A stretch of DNA of 64,000 bases from Molossus alvarezi (GCA_037176705.1 CM073889.1:54987596-55051595), one strand, 5' to 3'. Counted from the stretch's first letter, positions 44,160 to 55,369 are shown. Program-made: numbers and translations. The notes: generated by a model from the letters alone, not told the origin.

Positions 44160-44850
44160 CAAATAAAAAATGTGATTATTGTGTGTCATTTAAAACTTAA
44201 TCAGAGAAATCAGAATAAGGAATTAATGGTAGGGATTAGACTTTACACAATTGTCACACTTGGTAGAAAGCCTATGCAGGATGTTACTTTTGTGTCCAGT
44301 ATAGAGTCCAATACCAACCACTACAGGTCAGCTGGAGCAGCAGTCAGGAAGAAAAGCTGTGTGTGAATGAGAATGACACACTGGACTCCATGCAGATAAG
44401 TAGAACCCACATGGACCAATGGGAGTCCATGTCTGTGTCTCATCACCTCTAACTTCGGTCCTATATATGGATGACCTACAGCAAAATCTGGTGCCCTTTA
44501 CCACAGAGCTGCACATATGCTTGGCCAGGATTCAGAGAAGCTGAAAGGAGAGGTCTGATGGAGGTTGGAGGATGTGGGTCTGGGTGCTGTCCCCAAGCAA
44601 ACAAGACCTACAGACAAGTGACATCATGCACTAGCTGCCGCAGTGCCTGGCACCCTGCATGATTTTCAGAGTATAATCATATGACCACTGTTTCACTTTT
44701 GCCTTCCAAATCTCATGCAAAGATCTCTTATCACTAACATGAATACAGATCTATATAAAGAAGAGTATTCTGGGAAATGTAACTATAGCTAAATTGATGC
44801 ACTAAAAAGCCACCATACCTGATAGGAATAGGGGTGGGAGCTACATTTAA
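44160..44850. other. No gene recognised
   Basis: Moderate-GC block (44290-44670) with no recognised protein in any frame and no named repeat. Confidence 0.4.
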
Positions 44851-44861
44851 AGATATATATT

Positions 44862-45048
44862 TTTAAAATCATTTTTAGAGAGAGTGGGAGAGAGAAGGAG
44901 AAGCACTGAAGTGAGAGTGGAACATCCTGCATGCCCCCTACTGGGAATTTAGCCTGCAACCGTGGCATGTGCCCTGACTAGGAATCGAACCAGCAACGTT
45001 TTGGTGTATGGGATGACACCCAACCAACTAAGCCACACCAGCCTGGGC
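44862..45048 (-). mobile_element. VES SINE, short-body form, old
   Basis: Reverse copy, tcatttttagagagagtggg at left, head aagccacaccagcctggg at right. Confidence 0.82.
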
Positions 45049-45088
45049 TCAGTGCATATCTTTTATACTGTCTTTAAGTTTTAATCAT

Positions 45089-45336
45089 GAGCCTGGCCAG
45101 TTTGGCTCAGTGGTTAGAGCATTGGTCTGCAGTCCAGGGAGACCTGGGTTCAGTTCCCGCTAAGGGCACATACCTTGGTTGCAGTTTGTCCCCGGCCCTG
45201 GTTGGTCGTGTGAGTGGAGCCACTCGATGTGTCCCTTTCACGTCGATGTTTCTCTCTCTCTCTGTTCCTCTCTCTCCCTCCCACTCTATCTGAACAAGTG
45301 GAAAAATGTCCTTGGGTGTGGATTAAAAAAAAAAAA
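45089..45336 (+). mobile_element. VES SINE, long form
   Basis: Complete, head cctggccagtttggctcagtgg, tail tgtccttgggtgtggatt. Flanks aagttttaatcatgag / aagtttaaccatgag form the duplicated target. Confidence 0.92.
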
Positions 45337-45399
45337 AGTTTAACCATGAGTTTGTATAAACTCAAATATTTACATTTTAAAAATCCATAAAGTGATAAA

Positions 45400-45730
45400 T
45401 GGGATGCAGATGGTATTATGGAATAGTGTTGGAAGTTGGAGGAGAGACAGGTGGTAAGAAAGGCTTTCTGAGGAGGTGATGTTTGTGTCCCTGTGACCTG
45501 TTGACAAGATGGAGCCAGCATGTTGAGAATACCTGATCAAAAATGTTACAGGTGGAAGGAACTGCAAGGGCAAAATCTTATGTAGAAACAAAATATCCTG
45601 TTCAAGTAGTAGAAAGAGGTGAGATGTAAAAATGGACAGAACCAGATCAAATGAAGTCTCATAGGTCATGGTAAGGCCTTTTAAATGTATACCACATGTG
45701 ATAAGATGCCCTGGAAGGTTTTAAGCGGAG
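45400..45730 (-). mobile_element. L2 internal relic
   Basis: Reverse-strand L2-like string: aaaggctttctgaggaggtgatgtttg, gtggaaggaactgcaagggcaaaa. Diverged. Confidence 0.5.
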
Positions 45731-46228
45731 AGATGTGAGTGTCTCCCTTCATAGGTCACTTGCACTGCAGTGCCTTTCCTGGCCACTACCCTCTCTTCCC
45801 CTGTGCCCACAGTAGGCCCTGCCACAGCCCCATGACTCTGCTTGCTTGGTGTCTGTTTATTCATCTGTTCTTCATCTAGACTGGGGGAGCTCCTCAAGGA
45901 CCAGCACTTTCTTTGATCTGCCTCGATGTCCCCAGCACCCTATAGTTCATTGACAAACCTCACCACCATGACCGAACAATTCAAAGCAGAGAAAAATGTT
46001 GAATTATTCTCTCTGACATGGCTGTGCATGTTTTCTAAAGTTTTCGAAACTGTTTTCTAAAGTTCCCTGGGGTTTGCTATTTAAACATGACTGATTTTGT
46101 GCAAGGGTTCCTCCCTTGGTAGTTTTTATTAATTCACTGGCTGGCTGCCCCTCTATGCCTGTTCTAGTCTTCCCTTCTTCCCCTGACACCCAGCACTCAG
46201 CCTGAGCCCCTGAGCCCTTAAAAAACTC
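45731..46228. other. No gene; possible old LINE relic
   Basis: Contains gactgggggagctcctcaaggaccagcac and tgtccccagcaccctatag, faintly like an L2 3' region in the plus orientation. No gene. Confidence 0.35.
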
Positions 46229-46345
46229 ACTTGAGCTCTCTGAATCTCAATTTCCTCATTCTATAATGGTGTTAATAACCCCAACTCTCTGAGTTACTGA
46301 AAGAATCAGATATGAAAGTTATTTGGAGGTGCTCCATCACATATA
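46229..46345 (+). mobile_element. MIR relic
   Basis: ctctctgaatctcaatttcctcattctataatgg followed by taataaccccaactctctgag is the MIR 3' half. Confidence 0.65.
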
Positions 46346-46445
46346 GGGAAATGATTAAATTACATGTCAGTTGCCAGGGGAGATAAATCTCAGGTGGTGG
46401 CTTCAAGCACTTTTCTGTTGAATTTGGTAAAGGAAACAAAGGTTT

Positions 46446-46484
46446 CCATTCATTCATTCATTCATTCATTCATTCATTCATTCA
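46446..46484. repeat. (CATT)n microsatellite
   Basis: Nine or so cattcatt units, probably grown from an L2 terminal ATTCATTC; L2-like sequence (agacacagaggtaaacaaacc...agtccctg) follows on the right. Confidence 0.85.
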
Positions 46485-46559
46485 AAAGTAATCAGTCCTC
46501 AGCTTCCAGAACAAACCTGGAGACACAGAGGTAAACAAACCATAGTCCCTGTGCATAGT

Positions 46560-46960
46560 TGTGTGCATGCAGCTGGGGAGCACCCACAAAAGGACAACCA
46601 TACGTCACTGTAGATCCTCTTCCTCTTTCCACAACTCTAGCTATGGGCTAATTTTCAGAGTCTTTCTGCACACAAGGCTTCATTGTAGCCCTCTGCTCAC
46701 AGTGACCCTTTCAGGAATGGGCAGTTGATCAGCTTCAGGGAAATCAGGGCCAATAACTCAAGTCTAGGTCTTTTGGAGGGTGGAAGGAGGCAGATCTGTT
46801 GGAAGAAAATACTTTTTCTATCACATGTCTAGAATTTCTGGGGTATTTCTTGCCACTTCAAGGGCAGAGATTGAAGCTAAAGTCAAAAAAAGGAAAACAA
46901 AGAGATGATGAGGAATATGTCTTAGTGATAATGAGGCAGTGATAAAAAGCAAGGAAAATT
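46560..46960. other. No gene recognised
   Basis: No named repeat or frame. Confidence 0.4.
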
Positions 46961-46964
46961 CTTT

Positions 46965-47460
46965 GGCAAGCAGAATGGGGAAACTGAGACAGATAACTGA
47001 ACAAACTGGATGAGCAATTTACAGCCAGAGACAGAAGGTCACTACTCTAGAGATAATATCGAGGCCTTATTTGTATTTCAGCTATGGGAGACACCCAGGA
47101 ACCAACCAATCAATGGAGACCACACCCTGAAAGAACCCTCCTGGAAAGCTGATGAATATTCTGCTAAGATCCTCTCCTGGGACCTCCTCTACAATCTCCA
47201 CCCTTAAAAAGCTTTTAGGAGGGAGAACCCACAGGTTCCCCATCCCATGAGTGTGCCTACACTTTCCCCCTCCCCCACCCTCTTTTCTTTCCCCACAGGC
47301 ATGCACCTCCTAAACTATAAGAGACCCCACAAGGCTTACAACCAGGGAAGCAATGGGCAGTGACAGTTCACCCCAGGCAAACCCCCTAAACATTCTCCAA
47401 GGTCCCCCTTTCGCTAACTTCTTAATGAGCCAAAACAGACCAGCCTAGGTTCATTTCCCT
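46965..47460 (+). mobile_element. LTR-like dispersed repeat, copy 1
   Basis: Homologous by eye to the reverse complement of 55998-56565. Shared blocks include gaaactgagacagata, gagcaattta, cagaaggtcac, accaatca, gatgaatattctgct, cacaggctcccatc-type end, ctaaactataa, ggagcaatgggcag and aatgagccaaa-cagacc. It has CCAAT-like (accaatca) and TATA-like (aactataagag) boxes in LTR order. No family name can be given. Confidence 0.65.
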
Positions 47461-47489
47461 GGCCATTTCTTGTTTCACTGTCTCCAGTT

Positions 47490-47670
47490 TTTTAAAGTAC
47501 GTTTTTCTTGATTTTAGAGAGAGAGAAAGAAACATCAATGAGAGAGAAACATCAATCTACTCCCTCCTGCACGCCCCCCACTGGGGATCAAGCCCTGACC
47601 TGGAATCAAACCCAGTGACCTCCTAGTGCATGGAATGATGCTCAACCAACTGAGTCACATCAATCAGTGC
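47490..47670 (-). mobile_element. VES SINE, short-body form
   Basis: Reverse copy. Flanks tcactgtctccagttttt and tcactgtccccaatttt form the duplicated target with two changes. Confidence 0.88.
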
Positions 47671-48565
47671 TCACTGTCCCCAATTTTAATAAGTGTTTTC
47701 TAAAATTCACCTGGAGTCAAGTTGTGAAATTTTTCCTGCATGATGTCAAGAACCCACAGACTACCAGGTGGCCCTAGGCAGACCTGCCAAGGGCCAGGTC
47801 CCCTTTCCCAGTAATAATAAAATTTGGGGAACTTGTATCCAGCAATGCTTGAATCTACCAGCCTCTCTCCCCCATTTTCTTCCACCTCATCTCCATCCTA
47901 TCCTTCAAACTTTACCCCTTGCTTAATGGAAATTCACAGCCACAACCAGAATCTTGTTTCAACAGGAGCTGAAGCAGTTTCATGGCCCAGGTCCTAGCTG
48001 ACTGGACTTATAAAGGTTTTAGGCCTCCTAGTGACTGACCAGGAGAGTCAGAGAATACAGCCCAGAAATGTGGGGAGTGAACATCCCCATGAGTAGACTC
48101 TGATCAATGGAACTTAGAGTTTGGGAGTGGGGAGACTCTGCTTTTACCTTTCCTGGGTGAAGTGTCCCATATGACCTTCATGGAGGCATCTTATGTATTT
48201 AAAATTGTCAGAATTATCAAGTAAAAATACTCATACTTAAACATTGTGTTCATCTGGTATTCAGATTGAGCTGGGTGTCCTGTGTTGATCTTGCAGCCTT
48301 GTGTGTGACCCAACAACCAGCTACGTTTGCTGAGATTCTGTGGCTAGAATGGCAACACATTACCTTGTGTTTGTTCTCCCTTCTTCCCTCTGTTCTTTTC
48401 TCACCTGTCTTTTTCCTTCACCCTTGCTGCCCAGGTACTGAACTCCACAATATAAATGGCAGTGTGATAAGCTTGATCTCAGACTCTGTTTTCTAGGGAG
48501 CCAAGCTAAGACAAGGCCGTTCAAGTTATCTTTTTGTCACTTCTATCCAAAAGAGTCCTGATGAA
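47671..48565. other. No gene recognised
   Basis: About 900 bp of unique-looking sequence; only short open frames. Confidence 0.4.
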
Positions 48566-48650
48566 AACTCAGCCTCAGTTTCCTTTTCTGTGGAATGAGG
48601 ATGACAATTCCCTCCCCACTGACAGCCTAGAATGGAGATCAAATGACCTT
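48566..48650 (+). mobile_element. MIR relic
   Basis: cagcctcagtttccttttctgtggaatgaggatgac then gatcaaatgacc matches the MIR 3' half. Confidence 0.6.
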
Positions 48651-49090
48651 ATGAAGGGCAAGGTGGTAACACTAGAGCTAATAGGTCATGGCAGTAACCC
48701 AGAAGACAGGAGATTGAGTCACAGAGCTGCCCCTGCCACACTTAGCTAATGGGGCCGGGCATTGGGGTTGCTATCCCCTCAGTGACAGTGGATTCTTCCA
48801 TGTTCTCTCACATGGGTGATATCTCCCCTGGCTTTACTTCATCAGACCACTGCACCTGATTGTTTCAGATTTTGCACTTCAGATTAGCAAGCACCAGGGA
48901 GCCCTGCTTCCATTCAGTCATACTTTCTACAGAGTGGTTGAAGACCTCCTCTGATTTCATTTTGACAATGCTGTGGGTGGTTCATCCTGCCTTTATCTAA
49001 GCAACATAAGCCCCTCCCTGTGTGCACCTCTTATCCTCTTTGTATAAAATGGCCCTATCATGGCCCTCAAGGCCTTACATCATCTGGCCT
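48651..49090. other. No gene recognised
   Basis: No named repeat or frame. Confidence 0.4.
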
Positions 49091-49091
49091 T

Positions 49092-49260
49092 GTTTTTCAT
49101 TTGTTTATTCATTCAACAAACCTAGCTTGAGCATCTACTGTTGTGAGCATTGGAGAGAGAGAGCAGTAAACAAAACAGACAAAAATCCCTGTCTTCATGG
49201 GACTTACATTCTAGTGGCAAACACAGAAAGTATGCCATGTAAATAAGTACAAAAATATAA
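49092..49260 (-). mobile_element. L2 3' end
   Basis: Reverse L2: tgtttattcattcaacaaacctagc, gagcatctactg, aaacaaaacagacaaaaatccctg, catgggacttacattctag. Well preserved for an ancient repeat. Confidence 0.8.
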
Positions 49261-49500
49261 TTTTTAGATGGTGATAAGTTTGATGGAGAAAAAAAAAGCA
49301 GGGGATTGGTGTTGGCTAATGATCCTGCCCTCATCTAGTATCACTCTTTCCCCTGATTAATCCTTTCCCACTGCACTGGCCTTCTTCCTATTCTCAAATA
49401 CATATTACTTGTTCCTGCCATTGCTCTCCTAATTCCTCTGTATCAGACATTCCTCCCACCCCCACTCCAAATATCTTTACATAGCTGAACCCTTCTTACC

Positions 49501-49715
49501 ATTTTTATTTTATTTTATTTTTAGAGCAGGGAGGGCGAGGAGAGAGAGAGAGAAACATCGATGTGAGAGAGACACATCAACTGGTTGCCACCCACATGAC
49601 CTCAACCGGGGCGGGGACAAACTGCAACTGAGGTACATGCCCTTAGCAGGAACCGAACCTGGGATTCTCTGGTCTGCAGGCCGACACTTTAACCGCTGAG
49701 CCAAACCGACCAGGG
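49501..49715 (-). mobile_element. VES SINE, long form
   Basis: Reverse copy with head gagccaaaccgaccaggg at right. The target word cttcttacc precedes (49492-49500) and follows it (49716-49724). Confidence 0.9.
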
Positions 49716-49724
49716 CTTCTTACC

Positions 49725-49945
49725 TTTTTTTAAAAAAATTTTTTAAATTTGATTTTTAGAGAGAGGGAGGGGGAGAAGAAGAGAGAAACATCTATGTGAA
49801 AGCAAAACATCAACCAGCTGCCTCTTGCACAGCCCACACTGGGTATCAAGACCACAACATGGGCATGTGGACTGACCAGGAATTGAATCAGCAACCTTTC
49901 GGTGCATGGGACAATACCCAACCAATTGAGCCTCACTGGCCAGGG
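49725..49945 (-). mobile_element. VES SINE, short-body form
   Basis: Reverse copy, head gagcctcactggccaggg at right, followed by a third copy of the target word (cttaccattt, 49946-49955). Confidence 0.88.
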
Positions 49946-49994
49946 CTTACCATTTGAGTCTTGTCACTGGCCAGGGCTTACCATTTGAGTCTTG
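49933..49994. repeat. 31-bp perfect tandem duplication
   Basis: tcactggccagggcttaccatt plus tgagtcttg occurs twice head to tail (49933-49963, 49964-49994). It spans the SINE head and its flank. Confidence 0.95.
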
Positions 49995-50103
49995 CTATTT
50001 CTTAGTTATTTTTTACCCTATAACCTTGTTACATTGTAAAATTTTCTCCATATCACTTCTCTCAGAAATGATCCTCTGTAATTATTTGTATATTTATTCA
50101 TTG

Positions 50104-50230
50104 TTTCCCCCCCTAGAATTTTAGCTTCATGAGAGTAGTAACCTTGTCTATCTATTTGGTTTGCTGCTGTAATTCCAATGCCTAAAACAGTGCCTAGGAC
50201 ATAATAGGTACTCAGTAAATATATATATAT
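50104..50230 (+). mobile_element. L2 3' end
   Basis: tagaattttagcttcatgagagtag, ttccaatgcctaaaacagtgcctagg, acataataggtactcagtaaat then (AT)n. Typical L2 end. Confidence 0.75.
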
Positions 50231-50278
50231 ATTTTTTTCGCCAGCAGATTAAACAATTTTATTTCACAGTTGTCTTTA

Positions 50279-50390
50279 TTTTTCAGATTTTTTATTTTTC
50301 TTTTGGTACGTGCCCCTAGCGGGAACCGAACCCGGGACTCTCTGGTCCGCAGGCCAATGCTCCAACCACTGAGCCAAACCGGCCAGGGCT
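50279..50390 (-). mobile_element. Head-only VES SINE
   Basis: Reverse copy, A-rich tail then ggtacgtgcccctagcggg and head. Exact 14-bp duplication cacagttgtcttta at 50265-50278 and 50391-50404. High similarity to the head consensus suggests a young insertion. Confidence 0.93.
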
Positions 50391-50676
50391 CACAGTTGTC
50401 TTTAAAACCACAAAGACATGATATTCTTCATATAAAAACATTAATACAGAGAACTATACTTTCTAGAAAATGATTATATAGACCTTCTAAAAAATGCATC
50501 CCATTATATGGTTTCAGTGAAGCTGTTTGGAAAAACTCACATCTGGACTGATTCCTAAAATATACCATTCCACCAATGCATCTTTTGGTTCAAAGTATAG
50601 ATTATTGTCATCAATACAATTTCCTGCATTCTTACACATTTGATAATACACATATAGACTAGGGGATTATCACTTA

Positions 50677-50823
<147 letters not shown>

Positions 50824-51689
50824 CTAAATCTTTGCCAACAGTTCCAATGGAAACAGTCTTTGTAGTTAGGTCCTGTTCTACAGGAAGTGTCTCTCTTAAG
50901 GCATGCAGATCATGCTTAACCAGTTCATTTAACTTGTGCTCCATGGACTCAGACATATGTCTCTCTAAGTACATATGAGCTGATTGCGAACAGGCTCCAA
51001 TGGACATAGCTCTGCAGTCAAAATAATTAGCAGATGGAAAGGTTTGGAAAATATGAGGGCCCCTAGAGTCATAACCAGCAATAAGCAGTCCAACACCACA
51101 TGGTCTTTGACCATATCTTTGTGTTGGTATCTGGGTCCTGCTTCCAATTAGAGATATAAGACGAGACACAGGAAGTGATCTGTCAAATACCAATCTGGAA
51201 TCCAAACACTTCTAATGCATACAATTACATAACAGTCTAGCATCAGCAGTAAGTCCCACAAATGAGATACCAATATGACTGTCAACATGGAGAATTTTTT
51301 TCTGATGAGCTGCAAGCTCTGAATGTGCTCTTTTCAATGCAACCAACACTGCATGTTTTTTTTTTTTTTTTTTCCCACTTCAAACCAACTGTGGCTGAAC
51401 CTTGTTTGACAGCTTTCATTGCATATTCAATTTGATGAATCTTGCCAAGAGGGCTCCAAGCAGTGACATCATTGCCAGACCAGTTGTGAAACATGGTTCC
51501 AACAAGGGCCTGGCTGTTGGCTCCTGCAAAGCTATGGATCAAGGAGTCTCAGTGGATATTTCTTGAATGACTGGTAAATTCATTGCTCTCCTGTTCCCCC
51601 TACTCTTCTTTCACATAAAGAACTCCCACTTTTCACCTAAGAGTAGTCTAGCAAAAATATATTAGTCAAACCACCATTACAACAGAGAG

Positions 51690-51873
51690 ATTGGAAGATA
51701 CAATTCTGGCATTGAAGATGGAAGAAGAGTCCATGAGCCAAAGAATGCAGGAGGCTTCTAGAAGTTGGAATAAGCAAGAAAAAGATTCTTCTTTAGAGAA
51801 CACAGCCTTGCCAATGCCTTGATTTTAACCCACTAATACCCAGTGGAATTTCTGACATACAGAATTGTAAGAT
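51690..51873 (+). mobile_element. MaLR-type LTR, split by a HAL1
   Basis: aagttggaataagcaag, ttctttagagaacacagcc, ccttgattttaaccca, ctgacatacagaattgtaagataataaa form the end of an MLT1-like LTR. The rest (tttctgttgcttttaagccaaaatc) is at 54605-54630, beyond the HAL1. Confidence 0.75.
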
Positions 51874-52171
51874 AATAAACCTCTGTTGGGAGAACTTCCG
51901 GTCAAGATGGCGGCACAAGTAAATGCGGTATTGCATCCTTCCACAACCACATCAAAGTTACAACTAAACTACAGAACAACCATCATTCAAAATCGCCTGA
52001 AATCAAACTGAATGGAAGTTCTACAACTATGAAATTAAAGAAGAAGCCGCATCAAGACTGGTAGGAGGGGCAGAGGTGCGATGGGCTGGTCTCACACCCG
52101 CGTGTGGCGGATAAAAATTAGAAGGATACCTCAGCTGGGAAGGTCCTCGCTGAGGACTGAGGGGTCCCTGT

Positions 52172-52749
52172 GTTGTGGTGCAACAGAATCAAAGAAAGAC
52201 CACTAGAGAACTGAAGTCCAAATAAGAGTCATTTGTTAGCTTGCCAGTGTCTGATTCTGAACACCCCTGTGCCAGAGTCTTTGGAATCAGCCCCAATATG
52301 CTTTATTACATGCCTCTTATACTTTACAGAAAATAAGATTTTCTTGATATAATGCCCAGGGCCATAGCAATGCTGTATGGAATTAGTTTGCCTTATGGAT
52401 AACAGGAACACCCAGGCACACCCAGCAACACCCAGGAACACCCAGGCATTTCAAGGTACATTGGGTCACACTTAGCCCCGAGCTGTACAAACACAATGCA
52501 AGCACAATTCCTTGAGACTGTGGGGGAGGTCGAGTCTCTGATTCAAGACCTCTAGGCTCTGTGGACTCTGTCAGACATGTAGATGGCTTCCAACAATTTC
52601 TTGGTTCAGGGGGTTTTTACAAAACAGGTTCAGCTAGAGGGTACACAGTGACTTTCTCAATCATCAAATATGGGGCTATAAAAAATCAGCACAATAATTT
52701 ACCAGTCATCAATTATGGGGTTATAAACATGCCAGCACACCCGTCCCAC
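52172..52749 (-). mobile_element. Solo LTR inside the HAL1 5'UTR
   Basis: About 580 bp that is absent from the HAL1 copies at 39 and 60.6 kb. On the minus strand it has TGTG...CACA-like ends, TATA-like aaagtataagagg, then aataaagc, in LTR order. Five copies of a ten-base cctgggtgtt-like unit lie at about 52405-52450. A gtccc pair flanks it (52166-52170 region and 52744-52748 region), a possible 5-bp duplication, though the exact ends are off by a few bases. Confidence 0.55.
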
Positions 52750-53326
52750 ACCAGGTGACCAGCTCAGGGTTCCAGTGCCAGGAAGAAGTCCTCATAACTT
52801 CTGGCTGTAAAAACCAGCAGGAACTGAAGCTGAGGGAGGCTGAGTCGGCTGGAGCCCCAGGCAGCTCCTCTTAAAGGGCCTGCACATGGACTTACTCGGA
52901 CTCACACTCTCCAGGCTCCAGCATGGGGGAGGCAGCTTGAAAGGCACCAGAGTAACATGGGGAGAACTGAGTTGTTTGGCATTGGAGCGAGGGCTGGAGA
53001 GGCAGCTTTCTCCTGGACAAATGTGCTGCCAGGGTCCTTTGTTCCCTTGGTGATCCCTTCTCTGGGATGGCAGACTGCCGCCATATCTGGGACTCCAGCA
53101 ACCTGGTTCACAATGTTTGCCCTGACCTGGTGATTCCCTGAGGCCCTGCCCACCCAACTTCCAGGCCCACCGAAGCTGTTGCCAGTTGCTTGACAATAGG
53201 ATTGACCTGTCTTGGATCCTGCTTCAGATTTTCCTACATTCTTTCAAACAAGCAACATCTGGTCTCAGCTAGCTCCATTCCTATTGCTAAGTAATACATA
53301 GAAACAAACACAGGGAGGCAGCCAAA

Positions 53327-54248
53327 ATGAGGAGACAAAGAAACAGGTCCCAAGTGAAAGGACAGAACAAAACTCCAGGAAAGGAACTAAACGAAATGGA
53401 GATAAGCAACCTAACAGATGCTGAGTTAAAAATACTGCTTATAAGGATGCTCAATGAACTGAGTGAGAACCTCAGTGAACTTAGTGAGGGCCTCAAGAGC
53501 ATAAAAAAGGACCAGTCAGAAATGAAGGAGGCACTAACTGAAATGAATAATTTTCACAGATTCAATAGTAGAGTAAGTAAAGCCAAGAAGCAAACCATTG
53601 ATTTGGAATATAAGGAAGAAAAAAACACCCATCAGAACAGCAAAAAGAAAAAAGAATCCAAAAAAAAATGAGGATAGTATAAGAAACCTCTGGGACAACT
53701 TCAAGCGTGCCAACATTCGCATCTTGGGGGTGCCAGGAGAAGAAGACAGAGAACAAGAAATCAAAAACCTATTTGCAACAATAATGGCAGAAAACTTCCC
53801 TAACTTGGTGAAGGAAACAGACACACTAGTCCAGGAAGCACAGAGTCCCAAACAAGATGAACCGCAAGAGGCCCACACCAAGACACATCATCATCAAGAT
53901 GCAAAAGGTTCAAGACAAAGAGAGAATCTTAAAAGCAGCAAGTGAAAAGCAGTTAGTTCCCATAAGACTGCTATCTGATACTCAAAAGAAACTTTGCAGG
54001 CCAAAAGAGAGTGGTAAGAAATATTCAGAGTGATGAAAAGCAAGAACCTACAACCAAGATTACTGTATCCTGCAAAGCTGTCATTTAGAATTGATGGCCA
54101 TATAAAGATTTTCCCAGACAAGGAAAAGCTGAAGGAGTTCATCACAACCAAACCATTATTATATGAAATGTTGAAGGATCTTCTTGAAGAAAAAGATAAA
54201 AATTATGAACAAACAAATGGCAATGAATACATATTTATCGACAATTGA
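53327..54248 (+). pseudogene. HAL1 ORF1, broken by few frameshifts
   Basis: The N-terminal part is open for 114 codons from MRRQRNRSQVKGQNKTP (53327) through a coiled coil (ELSENLSELSEGLKSIKKDQ). A frameshift leads to the RRM-like core (FKRANIRILGVPGEEDREQE, 53690-53890), and the C-terminal domain follows at 54030-54248 (LLYPAKLSFRIDGHIKIFPD). This is the best preserved HAL1 ORF1 here. Confidence 0.88.
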
Positions 54249-54675
54249 ATCTACAAACACTATGAACAAGCAGAACAGAAACATTCTCATAGATACAGAG
54301 AAATTTTGTTGGTTGCCAGGTGGGAGGCGAGTTGGGGAAATGGGTGAAAAAGATGAAGGGATTAAGAAGTAGAAATTGGTTGTTAGACTGACAAACCTCA
54401 AAGGGGAGGGGGTTGGGGGTGGGAACAAATAAATTAAAGAACTTATATGTATATATGCATAACCAATGGACACAGACAACAGTGTAGGAAAAGGCAGAAG
54501 GTGGGCAGGAATGGGAAGGAGGGGGTCAATGGGGGAAAAATGAAGAACATCTGTAATACATTAAAGATAAGTTAAAAATAAACAAACAAACAAACAAATA
54601 AATAAATTTCTGTTGCTTTTAAGCCAAAATCAAAACAAAACAAAAAAACAAAACATCATTATAATACTGTACTGG

Positions 54676-54927
54676 TGCCCTGGTTGATTTGGCTCAGCAG
54701 TAGAGCGTTGGCCTGAGGACCAATGAGTCACAGGTTTGATTTTGGCCATGGGCACGTACCTTGGTTGCGATTCGTCCCCAACCCTGGTAGGGGTGGTGCG
54801 GGCGGCAAACAGTCAATGTGTCCCTCTCAGGTTGACGTTTCTCTCTCTCTCTCCTTTTCCCTCCCTACCACTCTATGTGAAGATAAATAGAAAAAATATC
54901 CTCAGGTGAGGATTAAAAATAATAATA
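54676..54927 (+). mobile_element. VES SINE, long form
   Basis: Complete, head gccctggttgatttggctcagc, tail tatcctcaggtgaggatt. Duplicated target ataatactgtactgg on both sides. Confidence 0.93.
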
Positions 54928-54949
54928 ATACTGTACTGGGCAAAGTAAC

Positions 54950-55355
54950 ACTAGCTGCTGTAACAAACAGGCCTCCAAATGAATAAATCTTAAACAAAAT
55001 AGAAGCAGGTGGTTTTTATTCATACATTGACTTGGAGTATCAGACTCTTTCCATGTTGTGGCAGCACCATTCCTAAGGGTCTTGCCATTGTCTACATATA
55101 GCTAGTGGCAGAGAAAGAACTTTGTGGAGATGGCACATCCTCTTCTCAAATGCCTTAGTGTGGAAGTAACACATGTCACTCCCACTCACATTATTTTAGC
55201 AAGAGCGAGTCATATTGCACACCTAGATGCAAGAAGAGGTGGAAAGCAGGGACTGGATTAGGCAGCTGCTTTCCAGCAACAGCTGTATACTATGAAAGAG
55301 AGAATAAATTTAGGTGAGCAATTTTCTGCCTCTGCCATAAATACAACCTGATAAA
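54950..55355 (-). mobile_element. MaLR-type LTR
   Basis: Reverse MLT1-like end: gctgctgtaacaaacaggcctcc, ttttattcatac, then ggtcttgcc-, tagtggcagagaaag and cactcccactcacattatt. Old. Confidence 0.6.
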
Positions 55356-55369
55356 GGCTAAAGGAAAAC

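Larger units (their letters stand above)
51889..54600 (+). mobile_element. Complete HAL1 element (ORF1 only, type B tail)
   Basis: Starts ggagaacttccggtcaagatgg and ends in an A-rich (aaac)n tail. Flanks aataaacctctgttg (51874-51888) and aataaatttctgttg (54601-54615) form a 15-bp duplication with two C/T differences. 5'UTR 51889-53320 (with a solo LTR inside), ORF1 about 53327-54248, 3'UTR 54249-54600. There is no ORF2. The 3'UTR (gtatatatgcataaccaatgg, aggagggggtcaatggggg, gaacatctgtaatac) resembles that of the two L1s in this window. It needs L1 proteins in trans. Confidence 0.9.
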
